From NCBI GenBank assembly GCA_038380795.1, contig CM076261.1, positions 36,295,866 through 36,359,865 on the forward strand: a stretch of DNA of 64,000 bases, given 5' to 3'. This document shows positions 49,221-61,148 of the stretch, in pieces. The translations under genes were made by a program, and so were the position numbers. The stretch comes from Pyrocephalus nanus (Eukaryota; Chordata; Aves; Passeriformes; Tyrannidae). A model generated the notes under the pieces. The model was not told the origin of the DNA. It saw nothing but the letters and a program-made list of their open reading frames with translations, and ran no database searches. The first letter of the stretch is position 1; the number at the start of each line of letters is the position of its first letter.

Positions 49221-50714
49221 TGGCTTCTCATTCAGAGTTGTTTTACAAGGACTTAAATTTTACGTAGTCCTGAACACTTGTTAAATATCAGAAATTTTTT
49301 CAGTGTTCTCAAATTTGTTCCAAACACAAGTTAAGGTCTTTAAAATATTTTAACCAAGATTGTGATATATTTTCTTTGTTCGATGGAATGTTTATCAATA
49401 ACTTCTAGTAACATATTGCTTGTATAAATACTTCTGATGAAAGAGCTCTCTCTAAGGATTTAGTATTATTAATTTAAAATATACTGGATCCATCCATCTC
49501 TCTAACTGAGTAATTATACCAAAGTTAATTTTTTGCAAATTACAGAGTTGTTGTTGATCTTGCTACTTCTTATTTGTTCATATTTATTTAATTTTGGACA
49601 AATAGTTTTGTTCAGTGAGTTTGAAATACTCTGAGCCAAACCAAACAGTAACACTTCAGGCTAAAATAAAGTTGTAGGCAAAAGCTGTGAATCCAAGATG
49701 ATTAGCATAGGTCTTAAATATTTATAGAAGAATAAGTTATATGACTGTCCATTAAAGACAGTCAGAACCTTAGTGGGATATATTATCCAGAAAAAACTGG
49801 TGTGAATGTTTCTGTACTAAAACATATTTACTGACAGAAAGATGTCCCGAAGCTTCTGGCTGATGAAGTTTATCTCCAGACAAATTATGGCTTTATCATC
49901 CATAGTTTGGATTACAGACAGAGGCATTACCGTGCCAAAGGATATAGAGTGACAATATCCTGTTGTCTAGCCAAAGACTGACAGAACACAAGGATGGAGC
50001 AATTCTGCCAAGCCTTGTTAGGCTCTCAGGATCTGTTTGCATTAGTGTCTCAGATGGGTGTGAGAGAGCTCTAGAGAAATGAATATCCCATTCTTTTCTT
50101 ATTTGTTCTGCTGTGGTTCACATTCTGGCATGGTCTTGTGTTATATGAACAGGATGCTTTCAGAGTGAAACTAGGCTGGAAAATTAACTACAGGACTCTG
50201 CCAAACATAATCCCATCTCAAAGAGGCATTTAGTTCATGGAGCCAGACTAAGAGTAGTGGAAAGCATTAAAAAAATAAAACAAAACAAAACAAAACAAAA
50301 CAAAAAAAAAAAAAAAAAAAAAAGAAAAAGCTCAACAAGCCTTGAAATAGCACAGCACATGAATCAGGTGTTTTGCATCAGATGTTTCTGTCTACAGATT
50401 TATTGATCCATGGTGTTTGCTAATGCAGCAGTAGTTTCAGACTGCTAACAGATTAAACAGCACTCCAGACAGATAAGTCTGATTCTCCTCTTAGCACGTG
50501 ACTAACTATAATTTACCAGTCTTTGGTATAGGCGAATTGAAAACTCAGCTATTTTGGTATGTGTATGTGTTCCACCATATGTCAGTTCTTCAGTATACTA
50601 TTTTGTAGAGATTAATTTAAACTATCTTAATTCAATGCAGATTATTTTCTTTGTCACAAATCAGGTAGAGAGAAAAACAGTTCTGTCAAGGACAGTTGAA
50701 AGTTCATCATCATC
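49221..50714. other. Unique DNA, no gene recognised
   Basis: 49830-50250 is slightly less AT-rich but has no motif that I recognise. A (CAAAA)n repeat lies at 50277-50323. Confidence 0.35.
50277..50323 (+). repeat. (CAAAA)n microsatellite running into poly(A)
   Basis: Five clear CAAAA units followed by a poly(A) run of more than 20. Confidence 0.9.
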
Positions 50715-50769
50715 TTCATGGCTGGGCTTTGCAAACGAAGATTTGAGAAGGGCTCTAGCCACGCTTACT
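50715..50769 (+). repeat. 55-bp dispersed unit, copy 2 (unknown family)
   Basis: The partner of 15083-15137: 49 of 55 bases identical by eye and the same open frame, S-W-L-G-F-A-N-E-D-L-R-R-A-L. It lies inside a 113-codon plus-strand frame (50554-50895), but that frame shows no further similarity to the first copy. A G/T-only tract starts about 200 bases downstream (50966), compared with 35 bases in copy 1. Confidence 0.7.
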
Positions 50770-50965
50770 CCTGAGTTGAAAGTTAATGTAAATGAAATGT
50801 CATTTTTATGTGTACAAAATTCTAGGGCTAGAGCGAAAAATCTTTACTGCTACAAAATGTCTTCAATGCAGCCTTTTTTTCTTTTTAATATATAATTCAA
50901 ATAAGGTGGGGTTTGGAGTTTTTGTTGGTGTTTTGGAGTTTTTTTTGCTTGGTTGGTTGGTTGGC

Positions 50966-51063
50966 TTTTTTTTGTTGTTGTTTTTGTGGTTTTTTTTTTT
51001 TGTTTTTTTTTTTTTTGTTTTTTTTTTTTTTTGGTTGTTTTTTTTGTTTTTTTTTTTTTTTTT
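50966..51063 (+). repeat. G/T-only low-complexity tract, mostly poly(T)
   Basis: 98 bases with only G and T on the plus strand. Just before it lie (GGTT)n units at about 50950-50964, and a G/T-rich stretch begins at 50905. The 96-codon frame here is compositional. Confidence 0.85.
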
Positions 51064-51275
51064 AATTGTACTGTCTACCTAAAGAAAATCATCCAAAGGT
51101 AGCTAGAATTTATTCAGGGATCAATCCTTCTGGATGCTAGTACCTCACTGAGATTAATGGCATAATTCATACTTGTAACTGATATTTCAGGCTGCCTGTA
51201 AACTAAGGCTCAATTTACTGTAACTGTGGTGCTCAGTTAACATTCTATAATTTAATTCAGATCCATGAGATGCAC

Positions 51276-51400
51276 ATACAGAATATTCTGAATTGGGAGG
51301 CACCCACAAGGACCGAGTCCAATTCTTAAGTGAATGGCCCAGATTGGATCACACACAACGTTGGCATTATTAGCACCATGACCTAACAAGCTGAGCAATG
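51276..51400 (-). mobile_element. TguSINE1 (tRNA-Ile-derived SINE with CR1-X tail), antisense, near full length
   Basis: Read on the minus strand from 51400, the head gives 'attgctcagcttgttaggtc', then 'atggtgctaataatgccaac', then 'gatccaatctgggccattc'. This follows tRNA-Ile closely: A box, anticodon loop with AAT (c-t-a-a-t-a-a) and T-arm. It is followed by the linker 'cacttaagaattggactcg' and the CR1-X-type 3' tail to 'cagaatattctg'. A few bases of the tail's end and the tRNA 5' terminus are lost, and the B-box region is mutated (gttgtgtgtgatccaa). This SINE family is known from passerines, which makes the copy useful for placing the organism. Confidence 0.85.
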
Positions 51401-52725
51401 TGTGTGTGCACACTTGCACATTTGTATGTGTATGTGTATGCATTTTTATATATAAAATACAAAACCCAGAAAATTAATAATAAAATCAAAGTATTTATTA
51501 CTTCCTTGTTACAGATTTAAAATCTAAAGTATCAGGATTTTTTTTTTTTTTTTTTGAAAAATGGAGATTTAAGTAGTTTTAGTTTCAAGATTTGATTTCA
51601 AAACATAAATCAAAAACTGTTTAAGTTCTTCTGTCATAACTGCATAAAGAAAAAAAAACATGTTCCCCTAGTATATTGAAGAATGTGCTCATTGTATGTT
51701 TCTGAATAAAAATATTAAATATGCTGTTAGCATATTTTGGACAATAAACTTTGGAAAAAAACCCCTATAAATGTGTCATGAGACTTTATGACACATATAT
51801 CTATTGCTGAGAGTCTCAGACTTTAAAGCAGTCAAAGGAGCATATACAATTTTAGTTTATGTACTATCTTTTTTAATCTATAAGATATGAATCTTACATA
51901 ATGCTAAAGTCATGCTTGATTTATTGGTGTTTGGGCTTCTTTGTTTTTGTATTAGACTGTTTCATATATTGTATCCTTATGCAGTAATAGTAGCATATGT
52001 GCTTATATTCCATGTAATCAGTATGCAGCTGGGTCTGCAACTGAGGCTCCCATCAGGTGAAGATGTCAGGAAATCTTTGATAAGAGAATGGAATTGCCTG
52101 AAAGAATTTTAGATATGTAAGTGTCTGAAGGACACTCAGATGTTTCTCACTAGCCAAAGCATTGAAGTAGTTGTGCTCTTTGTCCCTTCTCTTTGTTGCC
52201 TCTTTTCAAAGAATTAGTTACTTTTTCGCTTGCCTGAGTCATCATCATCTGCAAAACTCTGTCCGTGCACCAAGGAAGCTTTATCTCTTTTAGCTATCCT
52301 ACCTTCAATTATAGCTTCAAACATTAGGAGAATTCTGGTCCTAATTGTAGACCAGAAAAATATATTCACAAAAGCAACTTACTGGCTTCTAGTGATTGCA
52401 TCGAGCCAGTAACTCATATGGTACAAAGGTGCTACAAACCTCCAACTAATAATTTATGAACCAAAGCCATTATGGCCCTTGTGCCATAAATTCAGTTATG
52501 TGTGCCGTGGGTAGAATATTGCTGTTACAGAGAATAAAGTTACCATTTCATCATCCTTTTCATCATCTTTGGCTACTCAGATTTCACTTGTCTTTAAATC
52601 CAAGCTCTAAACCCGGGATACAAAACTATTACCTGTTATAAAATATTGCTAACTCTGAAGAGCATGCTATAAAATGGTGTATCTTATATTGCTTAGAGAA
52701 ACTATATAGCAAAATATAATTAATA

Positions 52726-52815
52726 GAAGAAGAAAATGTATCTTGCAGAAAGAAGAAGAAAATGTATCTTGTATAAATACAAAATACAGATGAAAATGTA
52801 TCTTGTATAAATCAG
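52726..52815 (+). repeat. Small minisatellite, three units of gaaaatgtatcttg
   Basis: The core gaaaatgtatcttg occurs three times (about 52732, 52758 and 52792). The first two are separated by an agaagaa spacer, and the last two each run into 'tataaat'. Units are imperfectly spaced. Confidence 0.8.
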
Positions 52816-52892
52816 AAGAGGTAATTTCAAGATCTACTCCACCTTAAAATGGCACTTTGATTAAATTGGAAGAAAGCACAAATTAACTTAAT

Positions 52893-52950
52893 GAGCAGTG
52901 AAACTTCAATGGGCAGCGACACTTCAGTGAACAGTGACATATCTCAGTGT
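52893..52950 (+). repeat. Three imperfect 18-bp tandem units
   Basis: Units read gagcagtgaaacttcaat, gggcagcgacacttcagt and gaacagtgacatatctca. The pattern is a short decayed tandem repeat only about 80 bases downstream of the previous one. Confidence 0.7.
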
Positions 52951-55900
52951 CTCAATATCAAAATACACTAAGGACCATCCAAAACCCTCTTCTTGTGATA
53001 GTTCCTTTCCTCCTTCCATCAGTGTCTTAGAGAAATAGATCTCTGCCATAGATACTGCCTATAGCCACAGTCCAGGACAGAAGCCATGAACTTGTATGAG
53101 CTTTGCCATAGGTGCTACACTAATTGAGTCAATGGTTTGATTGAGAACAGTGTCCTTGTTTTGTTTCATTACCTAGTATGAAATTTCACTACACAGTATG
53201 AAGTTAATTCATTGCTACCTTTGATAAATGAAGAAGCAGCTAAATAAGGAACTATTCAAAAGCGTAAACATAATCAAGACAGAGACATTGTCTTGGTTTA
53301 TTATTAATTGTAGTTTGTTAAGCAAAAAGATGACTTCTTGATATATCAGGCACTCCAAATGGATAAATATCTTCCAGATACTGTTGTGTGAACTGAAACT
53401 GAAAAGAGGATGTGCCCTTCTTGAGCTGAAATGCTAGTGGTAAGGAAGGAGTAAGGAAGAGAGAGCATTTTCCAGACGCTAGTGTTTCTTAATTGCTATT
53501 TTACAGGCTTTGAATGGACAGAGGTTCAAAACAAAATAATGATACTGAAATACTTTTGTAAGCAATCACCAACCTCCCAATTGGTTTGATGAACAAAGGG
53601 TGTATTCCTATCTTTCTTAACAACACTCTGCAAGAACTGAGGACAAAAATATTTTCACAGTCTAATAGCCATCAGCTTATTGAAATTTGCAGTGAGTAAA
53701 GCATGACTGATCAAAATGCAACATTTGCTTTAGGTAACAAGATACTCTGCAGAAAGGTGTGACATTTACAAAAGCAATTAAGGGAGGTTTGCAAAGCACT
53801 TCTGTACAGCACAATTGATGAGTTTACTATGGGAATACCTGGGTTGATCTAACTAGGACAAAACACCTAGAGTCACCATGGAATGAAGACGGAAAATATT
53901 CCAACAAAGAAAATTCCTTTTTTAAAATTAATTTTTTAATATATTTCTGACAAGTAATGTTTCTTGCAAAAAATCCATACATTCACAAAAGAGAGCCTTG
54001 GAACTGATCATAGAGCACGTAGTCATGTTCTCTTTATGTCTCATTCAGCACTGGAAAGAAACAGAAAAATATATATTTCTATATGATTTCTCATTTCAAG
54101 GTAAGTTTAAGATAATATCTTATTGAATTTTGAACATTTTAGAATATTTTATTTAAGCAAAGATCATCTAAGAGGAATAAATGTAGGACTTTTATTCCAT
54201 TACTAAAATCCCAGTTGCATTTCTCCATGAATTTTTTATGATTTTGAGACACCTGCACTACACTGGCCTAATTCAAGTTACATGAGTCCATAGCTATGGT
54301 GTACGTGTCACATAAACAAGATACGTCTCTAATGGCCTGCTTCCTGATCCTTAGAAAGTAAGAAAAAGAAACCCAAATTAGTCACAAGAAAAGATAAGAA
54401 AAGAGCTGGCAGCAAGAACATAGAACTACACTTCACAAACTTGTGGGTAAGTTGCATTGAATTTAAAGTATCTCGTGCTTTCAGCCTTAATATTATCAAA
54501 GCCGAATTGAATGTGTATTCATTAAATGTTCCTAAGAAATGAAGAATCTGAGTTGTATTATTGACATCAAACACCGTACATTTTAAACTCTTTTCCTTTA
54601 TTCTTAAAATTATGCTGTTAAAGACTTGAGCAGCTTTTTGCCTTTCAGGTTTTCTTCTTACCCTTTCTTAAATGCTTTGAAATTTTCTACTTTATGCTGG
54701 GTAGAGCAACATAAAACTACTTTAGCAACTGCTGTGTGCCTTCACCAGTCTGCGGTTGGTATCCATGGCTCCATGAGCCCTCAGGTAGATGCTGGCCAGT
54801 GATCTAAATCTGGAGTCTGTGCAAGGGTTCTTTGGTAGCCTCAGTTTATGGGTCTTCCCCAGTCACTGAAGAAAGTGCGTAATACTTCATTTCAACTCAG
54901 TACACTTGCCCATCATGGCTTAAGAACAGGAGAATTGATAAGAGCCACTTCCTGGCAATGTCCATGGGTTATGCTTCCAGTATGGAACTCTGGACAAGTT
55001 TCACATAGAAGTCAAGAGCTCCTTTGATTTTAAATACCCACAGTAAAGTCTCAACGTCAAAGAGAAATTAAACAGAGATAGCAGTTAACTTTGATAACTA
55101 ACTGTTCCATCTATCTATCTAAGTGGAAATTATCCTTATATTAGGGACTCTGCCTTTTTATGCATTTGTGTTGCCAGATCGGCCTGAAACATAAGTCTGT
55201 AAAAAATAGATTTGATATTGGAGAAAGCAAAAATAATGAAGGAGGGACTCTTTGCACTTTCTAGATTGGTCCTTTCCTTGTGTGTTTAAATAAACCATTT
55301 ATTGTGTCTGATATCTTTTAAAATCTAGTCATGTTAAGTTTAACTGCTCCCTTTTATTTTGTTGGGACTAGCTTTAAAATCTCTTCTGTAGAGAATCACA
55401 TGGAATAGACCATGTGATTTCCTCACTGTTTAATCCTGAATTTTAAATTAATGATGTATCACAAGCAACAGACTACATATTATGCATATTATAACTGTTG
55501 GATTGACTTTTATGAGGATTCCTATGAAAGAAGAAATATAAATTATTTCCTTTTACACCTTTGGTTCTATATTCTTTCTATCTTTATTCTAATTAACTCA
55601 TTTGTATCTGTCTGTACACCTGTTTCTGGATCTGTACCAGGGTTCCTCTTCCTAGACTTTCATTTACTGATTTCTTTTCACTATAAATTACCTTTAAAAA
55701 GGACCCAAACTGTTTCTTCTACTGATTTATTATTTTAAAAAAATTAGTTTCTGCATGTCTCTTCACCACTCAGTGGTGTGCCTCTTGACAAGGGTAGTAA
55801 AGCGCAATACTGACATTTACTAGTGGCAGTCCAAGTTTACTTCATAATAGGAAGAATTATTTTAAATTACTTTACTAGACTATGCATGGTCTTTTGCACA

Positions 55901-56884
55901 CTGGGGAATAAACCTTAATTTAAAGCACAAACTCCCCTCTCCCTTGACTTGTCAATTCTAGTATATCTGTAAGAAGAGATAAATTTCATCACAACAAAAG
56001 CTTTTTGGTTGTTGAGGGAGGGGAGGTTCCTGTCCCCCAAGACTACTTGAAATATTCTCTATTTTTTTTTTTTACCCTTTACTTTTTTGACTGTGGAAGG
56101 ATTTTCCCTGCTTAGTTGTTAAAAAAAAAAAAAAAAAAAAAAAAGTGGTGTCATTTTTTTACCTGGTTTGTTTCCATGCATAATAGGAGACTAACCTGTT
56201 TGCATTTTACTTTACATTTTTTTCTTGTCAGCAAAAAAGAGACAATAAAGTGAGGATGCTGGAACAACAAAATGAAAGACATTTATCTTCAGGAGTATTG
56301 ATATCAACATTTCCATGGCAGGTGCAAATTCTCCTCTCCTTTACCACTGATGGAATCTCACAAATCCTACACAGCAGCACAGCACATTTTAGTTTCTTTG
56401 TTTCCCTCAGCCCCCCCTTCCCTTGTCTAATGTTTGTTTCCTTTGTTTTGATATTTTTATGTTGTTTCTGTTTAGAAATGAATATGCTATGACAAGAATC
56501 AAAGCTATTTTTTTGCAGTTTAAGCTTTTGTCAGAAAACCTCTGTACTTACTGTGCAAAATTCTAAAGTGGGTGGGCTTTTCCTGTCTGAATTTGAAATT
56601 TATATTAAATTCAACTGAAATGGATATATATGAGGAGTATAAAAATCAGAAGAGTGTTCTAAGGGGAAAACCTCTCAGAGTTTATGATCTCTCAATTTTG
56701 TGATACTTGAGGCACCATCACTGAAAGCTGATGACAGAGCCTGGGCCAATGATTTGACTTCTCACGGCTCAATCCTTGCCTGCCAAGAAGATGCAAAGCC
56801 ATTCTGATTTAAGTATTTTATTGAACTCAGAGGAGTTTTTCATAGGAATATACCTCAATACATAATTCTTTGTGTCTGTATGTG

Positions 56885-56984
56885 NNNNNNNNNNNNNNNN
56901 NNNNNNNNNNNNNNNNNNNNNNNNNNNNNNNNNNNNNNNNNNNNNNNNNNNNNNNNNNNNNNNNNNNNNNNNNNNNNNNNNNNN
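56885..56984. other. Assembly gap (100 N)
   Basis: One hundred N, probably a gap of unknown true size written as 100. The left flank ends 'gtgtctgtatgtg', so a GT-type microsatellite may have broken the assembly. Frames reported across it are meaningless. Confidence 0.98.
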
Positions 56985-57020
56985 TCACAACAATATTATT
57001 GAGGTTTGCAGGTACAAGTC

Positions 57021-57081
57021 AAATCACAGAATTGCAGAATATTCTGAGTTGGAAGGGACCTGCAAGGATCATCGAGTCCAA
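57021..57081 (-). mobile_element. CR1-X or TguSINE1 3' tail, antisense
   Basis: Reverse complement of the CR1-X-type terminus: 'aatcacagaattgcagaata', 'ttctgagttggaagggacc', 'caaggatcatcgagtccaa'. It stops where the SINE linker or CR1 body would begin, so SINE and LINE cannot be told apart. It is better preserved than the copy at 51.3 kb. Confidence 0.8.
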
Positions 57082-57807
57082 TGAGTACAACAGAATGAGA
57101 ACAAGAAGAGGAACAATGCTGCCATGAAAGCTCTGGAAAATGCTGCCACAGCAACTTGTGTAAAAGGATACAGAGCTGCAAAGAGCATTCTTTAGGCATT
57201 AATAAGAAACAGCTACTTAAAGCATTATGCAGCATAAAACTTGTGAGGACTCTGAAGCCAGCACAGAGAACACTTCTGACAATATATATATATTTTTTAT
57301 TTTTTTAAATTTGTAGTAGCTGTTGATGTGTACTCAGGGCAAAGTAATGGTACATTTTATTTGAGTATTCAAATTGCAAGCAAGGTACTCCTGAGAGTTG
57401 ACTTGATAAAAGTAATTTCCCTTAGTATTAAGAAGATGAGATCCTTCCACATCTGAGCAAAAGAATGTTTTTGAAAGAATATATTATAGATACCGAGGTT
57501 GGACTCAGGTCCAGAGGAAGTCATCTGGTATGCTAGTGGTCACCTAAATTTAGGTACCAAAACTCTCATTGCAGTCCGTGGGACTTGTTAGTGGAGGATG
57601 GGGAGCACTGCAGCTTACTGAGAGGCTGGTGGGCTGCGTTGCTCTGTCTGCCCCACGACTGCTTTGACTAAATCCATGTGGACTGTTAATGGGTGCCTGA
57701 ACTCCTGCCAAAGCTGCAGAAACACATGTGGTGAATTGATGTGGAATGATGCCCCACCTTGGTGCTTATAGTTAATGAATAAAGTTGATACTTGGCAAGA
57801 CTTACAA
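57082..57807. other. Unclassified DNA, partly GC-richer
   Basis: 57500-57750 is richer in GC than its surroundings and is followed by 'gtgcttatagttaatgaataaag'. The combination could be an old LTR with a TATA-like and an AATAAA element, but I cannot match it to a known family. An 80-codon minus-strand frame (57615-57857) has no known motif. Confidence 0.3.
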
Positions 57808-57990
57808 AGTGATAAGGTAAAAGCTGTGGTTTTCTTGATAAGCTGGGAATACATCAAACCTCAATACACCTGTTAATAAACAGTATGATATAATAGTGAC
57901 CTGCAATAATGTGCTGGCTGGATGAGGCGTTATGGGGAGTGATAAAATAAAGGCTGTGTTCTGATGCATGGGACTAGCATCAAAGCACAA
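57808..57990 (+). repeat. Direct repeat, about 50 bp, spaced 130 bp
   Basis: 'agtgataaggtaaaagctg' with what follows (57808-57860) matches 'agtgataaaataaaggctg' with what follows (57938-57988). Similarity extends through 'catcaaa' in both, with a small indel. On the minus strand this gives two related peptide pieces, each with a core of the form F-D-x-x-P...A-F-x-L-S-L. It looks like a decayed tandem duplication. Confidence 0.6.
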
Positions 57991-60884
57991 ATTTGCACAA
58001 AGCACTATTTTAGATTTATAATGAAGTTAGATTCATAATTAGATTTATAGTGAAGTTGTTGTGCTTATAGAAATCCTATGTTGGTTTTTTTTTGGTGTTA
58101 GATTATTCAATTATTCAACTGTTGTGTTGATTAGACGTTGTTACGATTAAGTGCTGCTAAATCCTTTAGACCTAAACCATTTGTCATATGTCATAAGTTT
58201 GGCAAGGTGGTCCACCCTGAACCTTGTGGCTCCACAGGAAGGTCACCCTTACCTTTTTTCATCCCTAACCCTTTTGCACCCCTATCCTTTTGCATGCCCA
58301 GTCTCCATGTGAATCTTTTTAGATAAGTTGTTAGCCAATTTTCCTTTGTGTGTTTTATCTGCAGAGTAAGAAGCAGAGTGAACCTTGACGTCAAACTTTG
58401 TCTCACTTTTTAAAATTTGTAAAAAACCTTCTTTTGCTGTAACCTTTGCTGGTGGTTCTTTCAGTAGTCTAAACCACTAATTTGCTATAAACCTCCAGAA
58501 AGACCTAGTTTTGTTGGTACAGTTTGGGAAATTATGATGAGCATTTTTCTGCACTTTTCTCTTTTACCCTGGTTGGGGATATCTTTTCTAGACTAGTTCC
58601 TGCAGCTGAGATAAAGGCCCAAGGCTCAGTTCTGTTCATATTCCTAATGTATTTTTTATTAAGATTGATTGATTAAATAGAGTTGTCTAACTCTTTTTTC
58701 AAGTACTAGCTTCATCTATTAGGTTTATTTAAAAGTCAGAAAAGCAAATACAAGGAGCCTGATGTTCAAAACAGGTAAGAAAGAGCAGAGAGATAGCATG
58801 GGAAAGCAGTGGGAGAAATGGATTTTCTTTAAAAATTTTCAGTACATTGTATACAAACTAAGATTGGAACAGGTAGAGTGCACTGAAACCGATCTATGCA
58901 TGTTGCTGTTATTTAGGGACTGTTTCTGCCAATACCACTGAAAACATTTATTAGCAATGACATTCAAGGAGACTGCAGGTCAAGCCATGGCCATTCAAAT
59001 TCAGCAGAATAATTTTCTCTTTCTCAGCAGATGAAAGGTGGAGAATAGAGGCAAAAGCAAAATCCATATGATATCAGCATATTCAATTTGCATACTCCAT
59101 TAGTGACCACTAAATATAATTCCAAGTGTAACTTCTAATTGATGGTCCCAAAACCAATGCCATATTGTTCTTATGTTTGTAAATAGACATGAATCATCTA
59201 TGTTTAGTGCTTCTTTTGTGGATTTATTATCATCAAACGAGATATTTGCAGTTGTCAAGATACAACTAAGACTTCAGAATGAAATAAAGGAGAAATAATG
59301 AGTGACTGCTATTTTGCTTATTCAAGGAGTGTATTCCTCAGGAAATAAAAGCAAGGTTGTTGTCCCTTTCTTTAGCTGCTGTGACTTGGTATCACATAAG
59401 GGTTGACTAGATATCAAAAAATGCCTATTTTATATGTTCCTTTTATTTAGTTGACTTTTAATAACTGAAAGCTAGGTTCCTTCTTCAGCTAGGATGTGTC
59501 CTTTCATGTACAGTTCGCTGGAAGCATTATCAAATACTAAAATGCAGATTTTCTTGTCAAGACATAACTCTTTCCTAAAAGAGAATCAATAGCACTTTAT
59601 TTTTCTTTTTTTTTTTGAATAAATTTTGATAAATATCTATCATACATTGATGAAAAATGTTTCTACTTTTTATTTAATTGACAACACATTGCTGATACAA
59701 ATACCACTGTATAGACTCCTATAGATTTACCACTGACTTATCAAACTATGTGTAACACAAGAATCAGTTTTGACAATTCTACTATATTGCTCTTATTTTT
59801 CCTTTGTTTTTTCTTTCCAAATAAAGGGCAAATGAGATTTAATTTCACATGTGAGAACATTTGAAATACCCAAACAGCGATGAATAGGCAAGAGTGAAGG
59901 AATTACCTTTTAAATAATAGTAACAGGCTGAAAAAGTGATCTTGTAAAATGTCACCTACATGTTCCACATTATTTATTTCTCATCAGAGTTTTTGTAGCA
60001 GAAGGTTTCCACTCATAAGGCACACAAGATTTGTATTACAGCAAGATCAATCTGCTCTACCTTGAAATCCTAAGGAATATAATACTATAGAAAGAATTAC
60101 AGTGGTTGGGTTTCTTTGGGTTTGTTTTTAATCAAAAGCTGAGTAAATATACCAATAATTACTGTTTGTTGCAAACAGTCATTTTTGTATTTTAACATTC
60201 CGTATGAGGTGCAAGGAGGATATATAAAATAGATTTGTAGGTGTGCTAAAATAAAACATGATATGTTCTACTGCACCAAGCCTAAAAGCTACTTTTATAC
60301 CAAATTCCTGGATGATAATAGCAAGTGCTTCACTCACTGAAGGCTAGTGCCTTCAAGAGTACTCAGGTTCGTTTATAGGCCAGGCTCATAGAGTTATTTC
60401 CATATGATGTCTATCTTTAAGTGATTTTGAATTCTATCATAAAACCTCATAACATTAAGGAAAATATCGACATGACATTTCTGTCACAGCATCTCCATGA
60501 TAGCCTTAGAGTGAATAATACTTAATATGACTGCTGACACATAATAAACCATTAGCGTACCTGGTGAGTTCTCCATGTGCAGAAGAGTGTTTGAGTGATG
60601 ATTAAATTTCAGTTTGGGAAACACAGCTAAGCATCCTAGGATATTCCTATACCTTCAGCAATATATTCTGTTCCTACTTCTGGACAACTTCTTACAAGAT
60701 AGATTAATATATTGTGTAGTACTGTTAATGTGCTAATAGTTTCCATTATTGTATATTGTCTTTCAGATTCAACTTCTGAAAAATAAAATAAAACATATTT
60801 TGATACTTAAAAAGCAACCACTAATCCAAAGCCTGCGTCAGTAATACATTTTCTTTTTTTTTTTTTTTTTTTTTTTCTCTCCAG

Positions 60885-61148
60885 CTGTGGTTGGCTATTG
60901 GACAACAATTTCAGCTGAGCAGTACAAATAAAGAACCATTCTTACATGCATTTTCTGATAAAGACCTAATTAAGACATCACTGGACAGGACTGTGAGTCT
61001 CAGTACAGAATGGTCTTTAAAGAATTTTTTTTTGCAAACTGGACTACTCTTTGTCCCTCTAAACTATGAAGAGTTAAAGTATATTTTGTCAGACTGCTTA
61101 TTTGTTGCTTCTTTGTCACAGCAATTGCAAACAGCATTGCACAGCTGA
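60885..61148 (+). other. Open interval after a very strong acceptor-like tract (speculative terminal exon)
   Basis: A 23-base T run (60854-60876) followed by 'ctctccag' makes a textbook polypyrimidine tract and AG at 60884. From 60885 one frame is open for 87 codons to a TGA at 61146-61148, and an AATAAA lies further on at 61523-61528. There is no ATG at the start, so it could only be a downstream exon. The predicted peptide has no motif I know. Frames of this length occur by chance elsewhere in the window, and the T run may simply be a simple repeat. Confidence 0.12.

Larger units (their letters stand above)
51401..56884. other. Unique AT-rich DNA with small simple repeats
   Basis: Contains a TGTATG-rich patch at 51425-51440, an 18-base poly(T) at 51538-51555, two small minisatellites at 52.7-52.95 kb and a 24-base poly(A) at 56121-56144. 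No coding region or interspersed repeat is recognised. A 95-codon frame at 55451-55738 and an 80-codon frame at 56250-56492 have no known relatives. Confidence 0.4.

Noticed and set aside
50792..51082. 96-codon frame with an apparent run of membrane segments
   Set aside because: Translation of the T-rich tract (poly-Phe/Leu/Val). No real membrane protein is indicated.
51276..51400. Functional tRNA-Ile gene
   Set aside because: The tRNA-like head has mutated promoter-box and T-arm positions, lacks an intact acceptor stem and continues straight into the SINE linker and CR1-X tail.
56870..57127. Open frames running through the N block
   Set aside because: They exist only because N is translated as X. 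The right part is antisense CR1-X tail.
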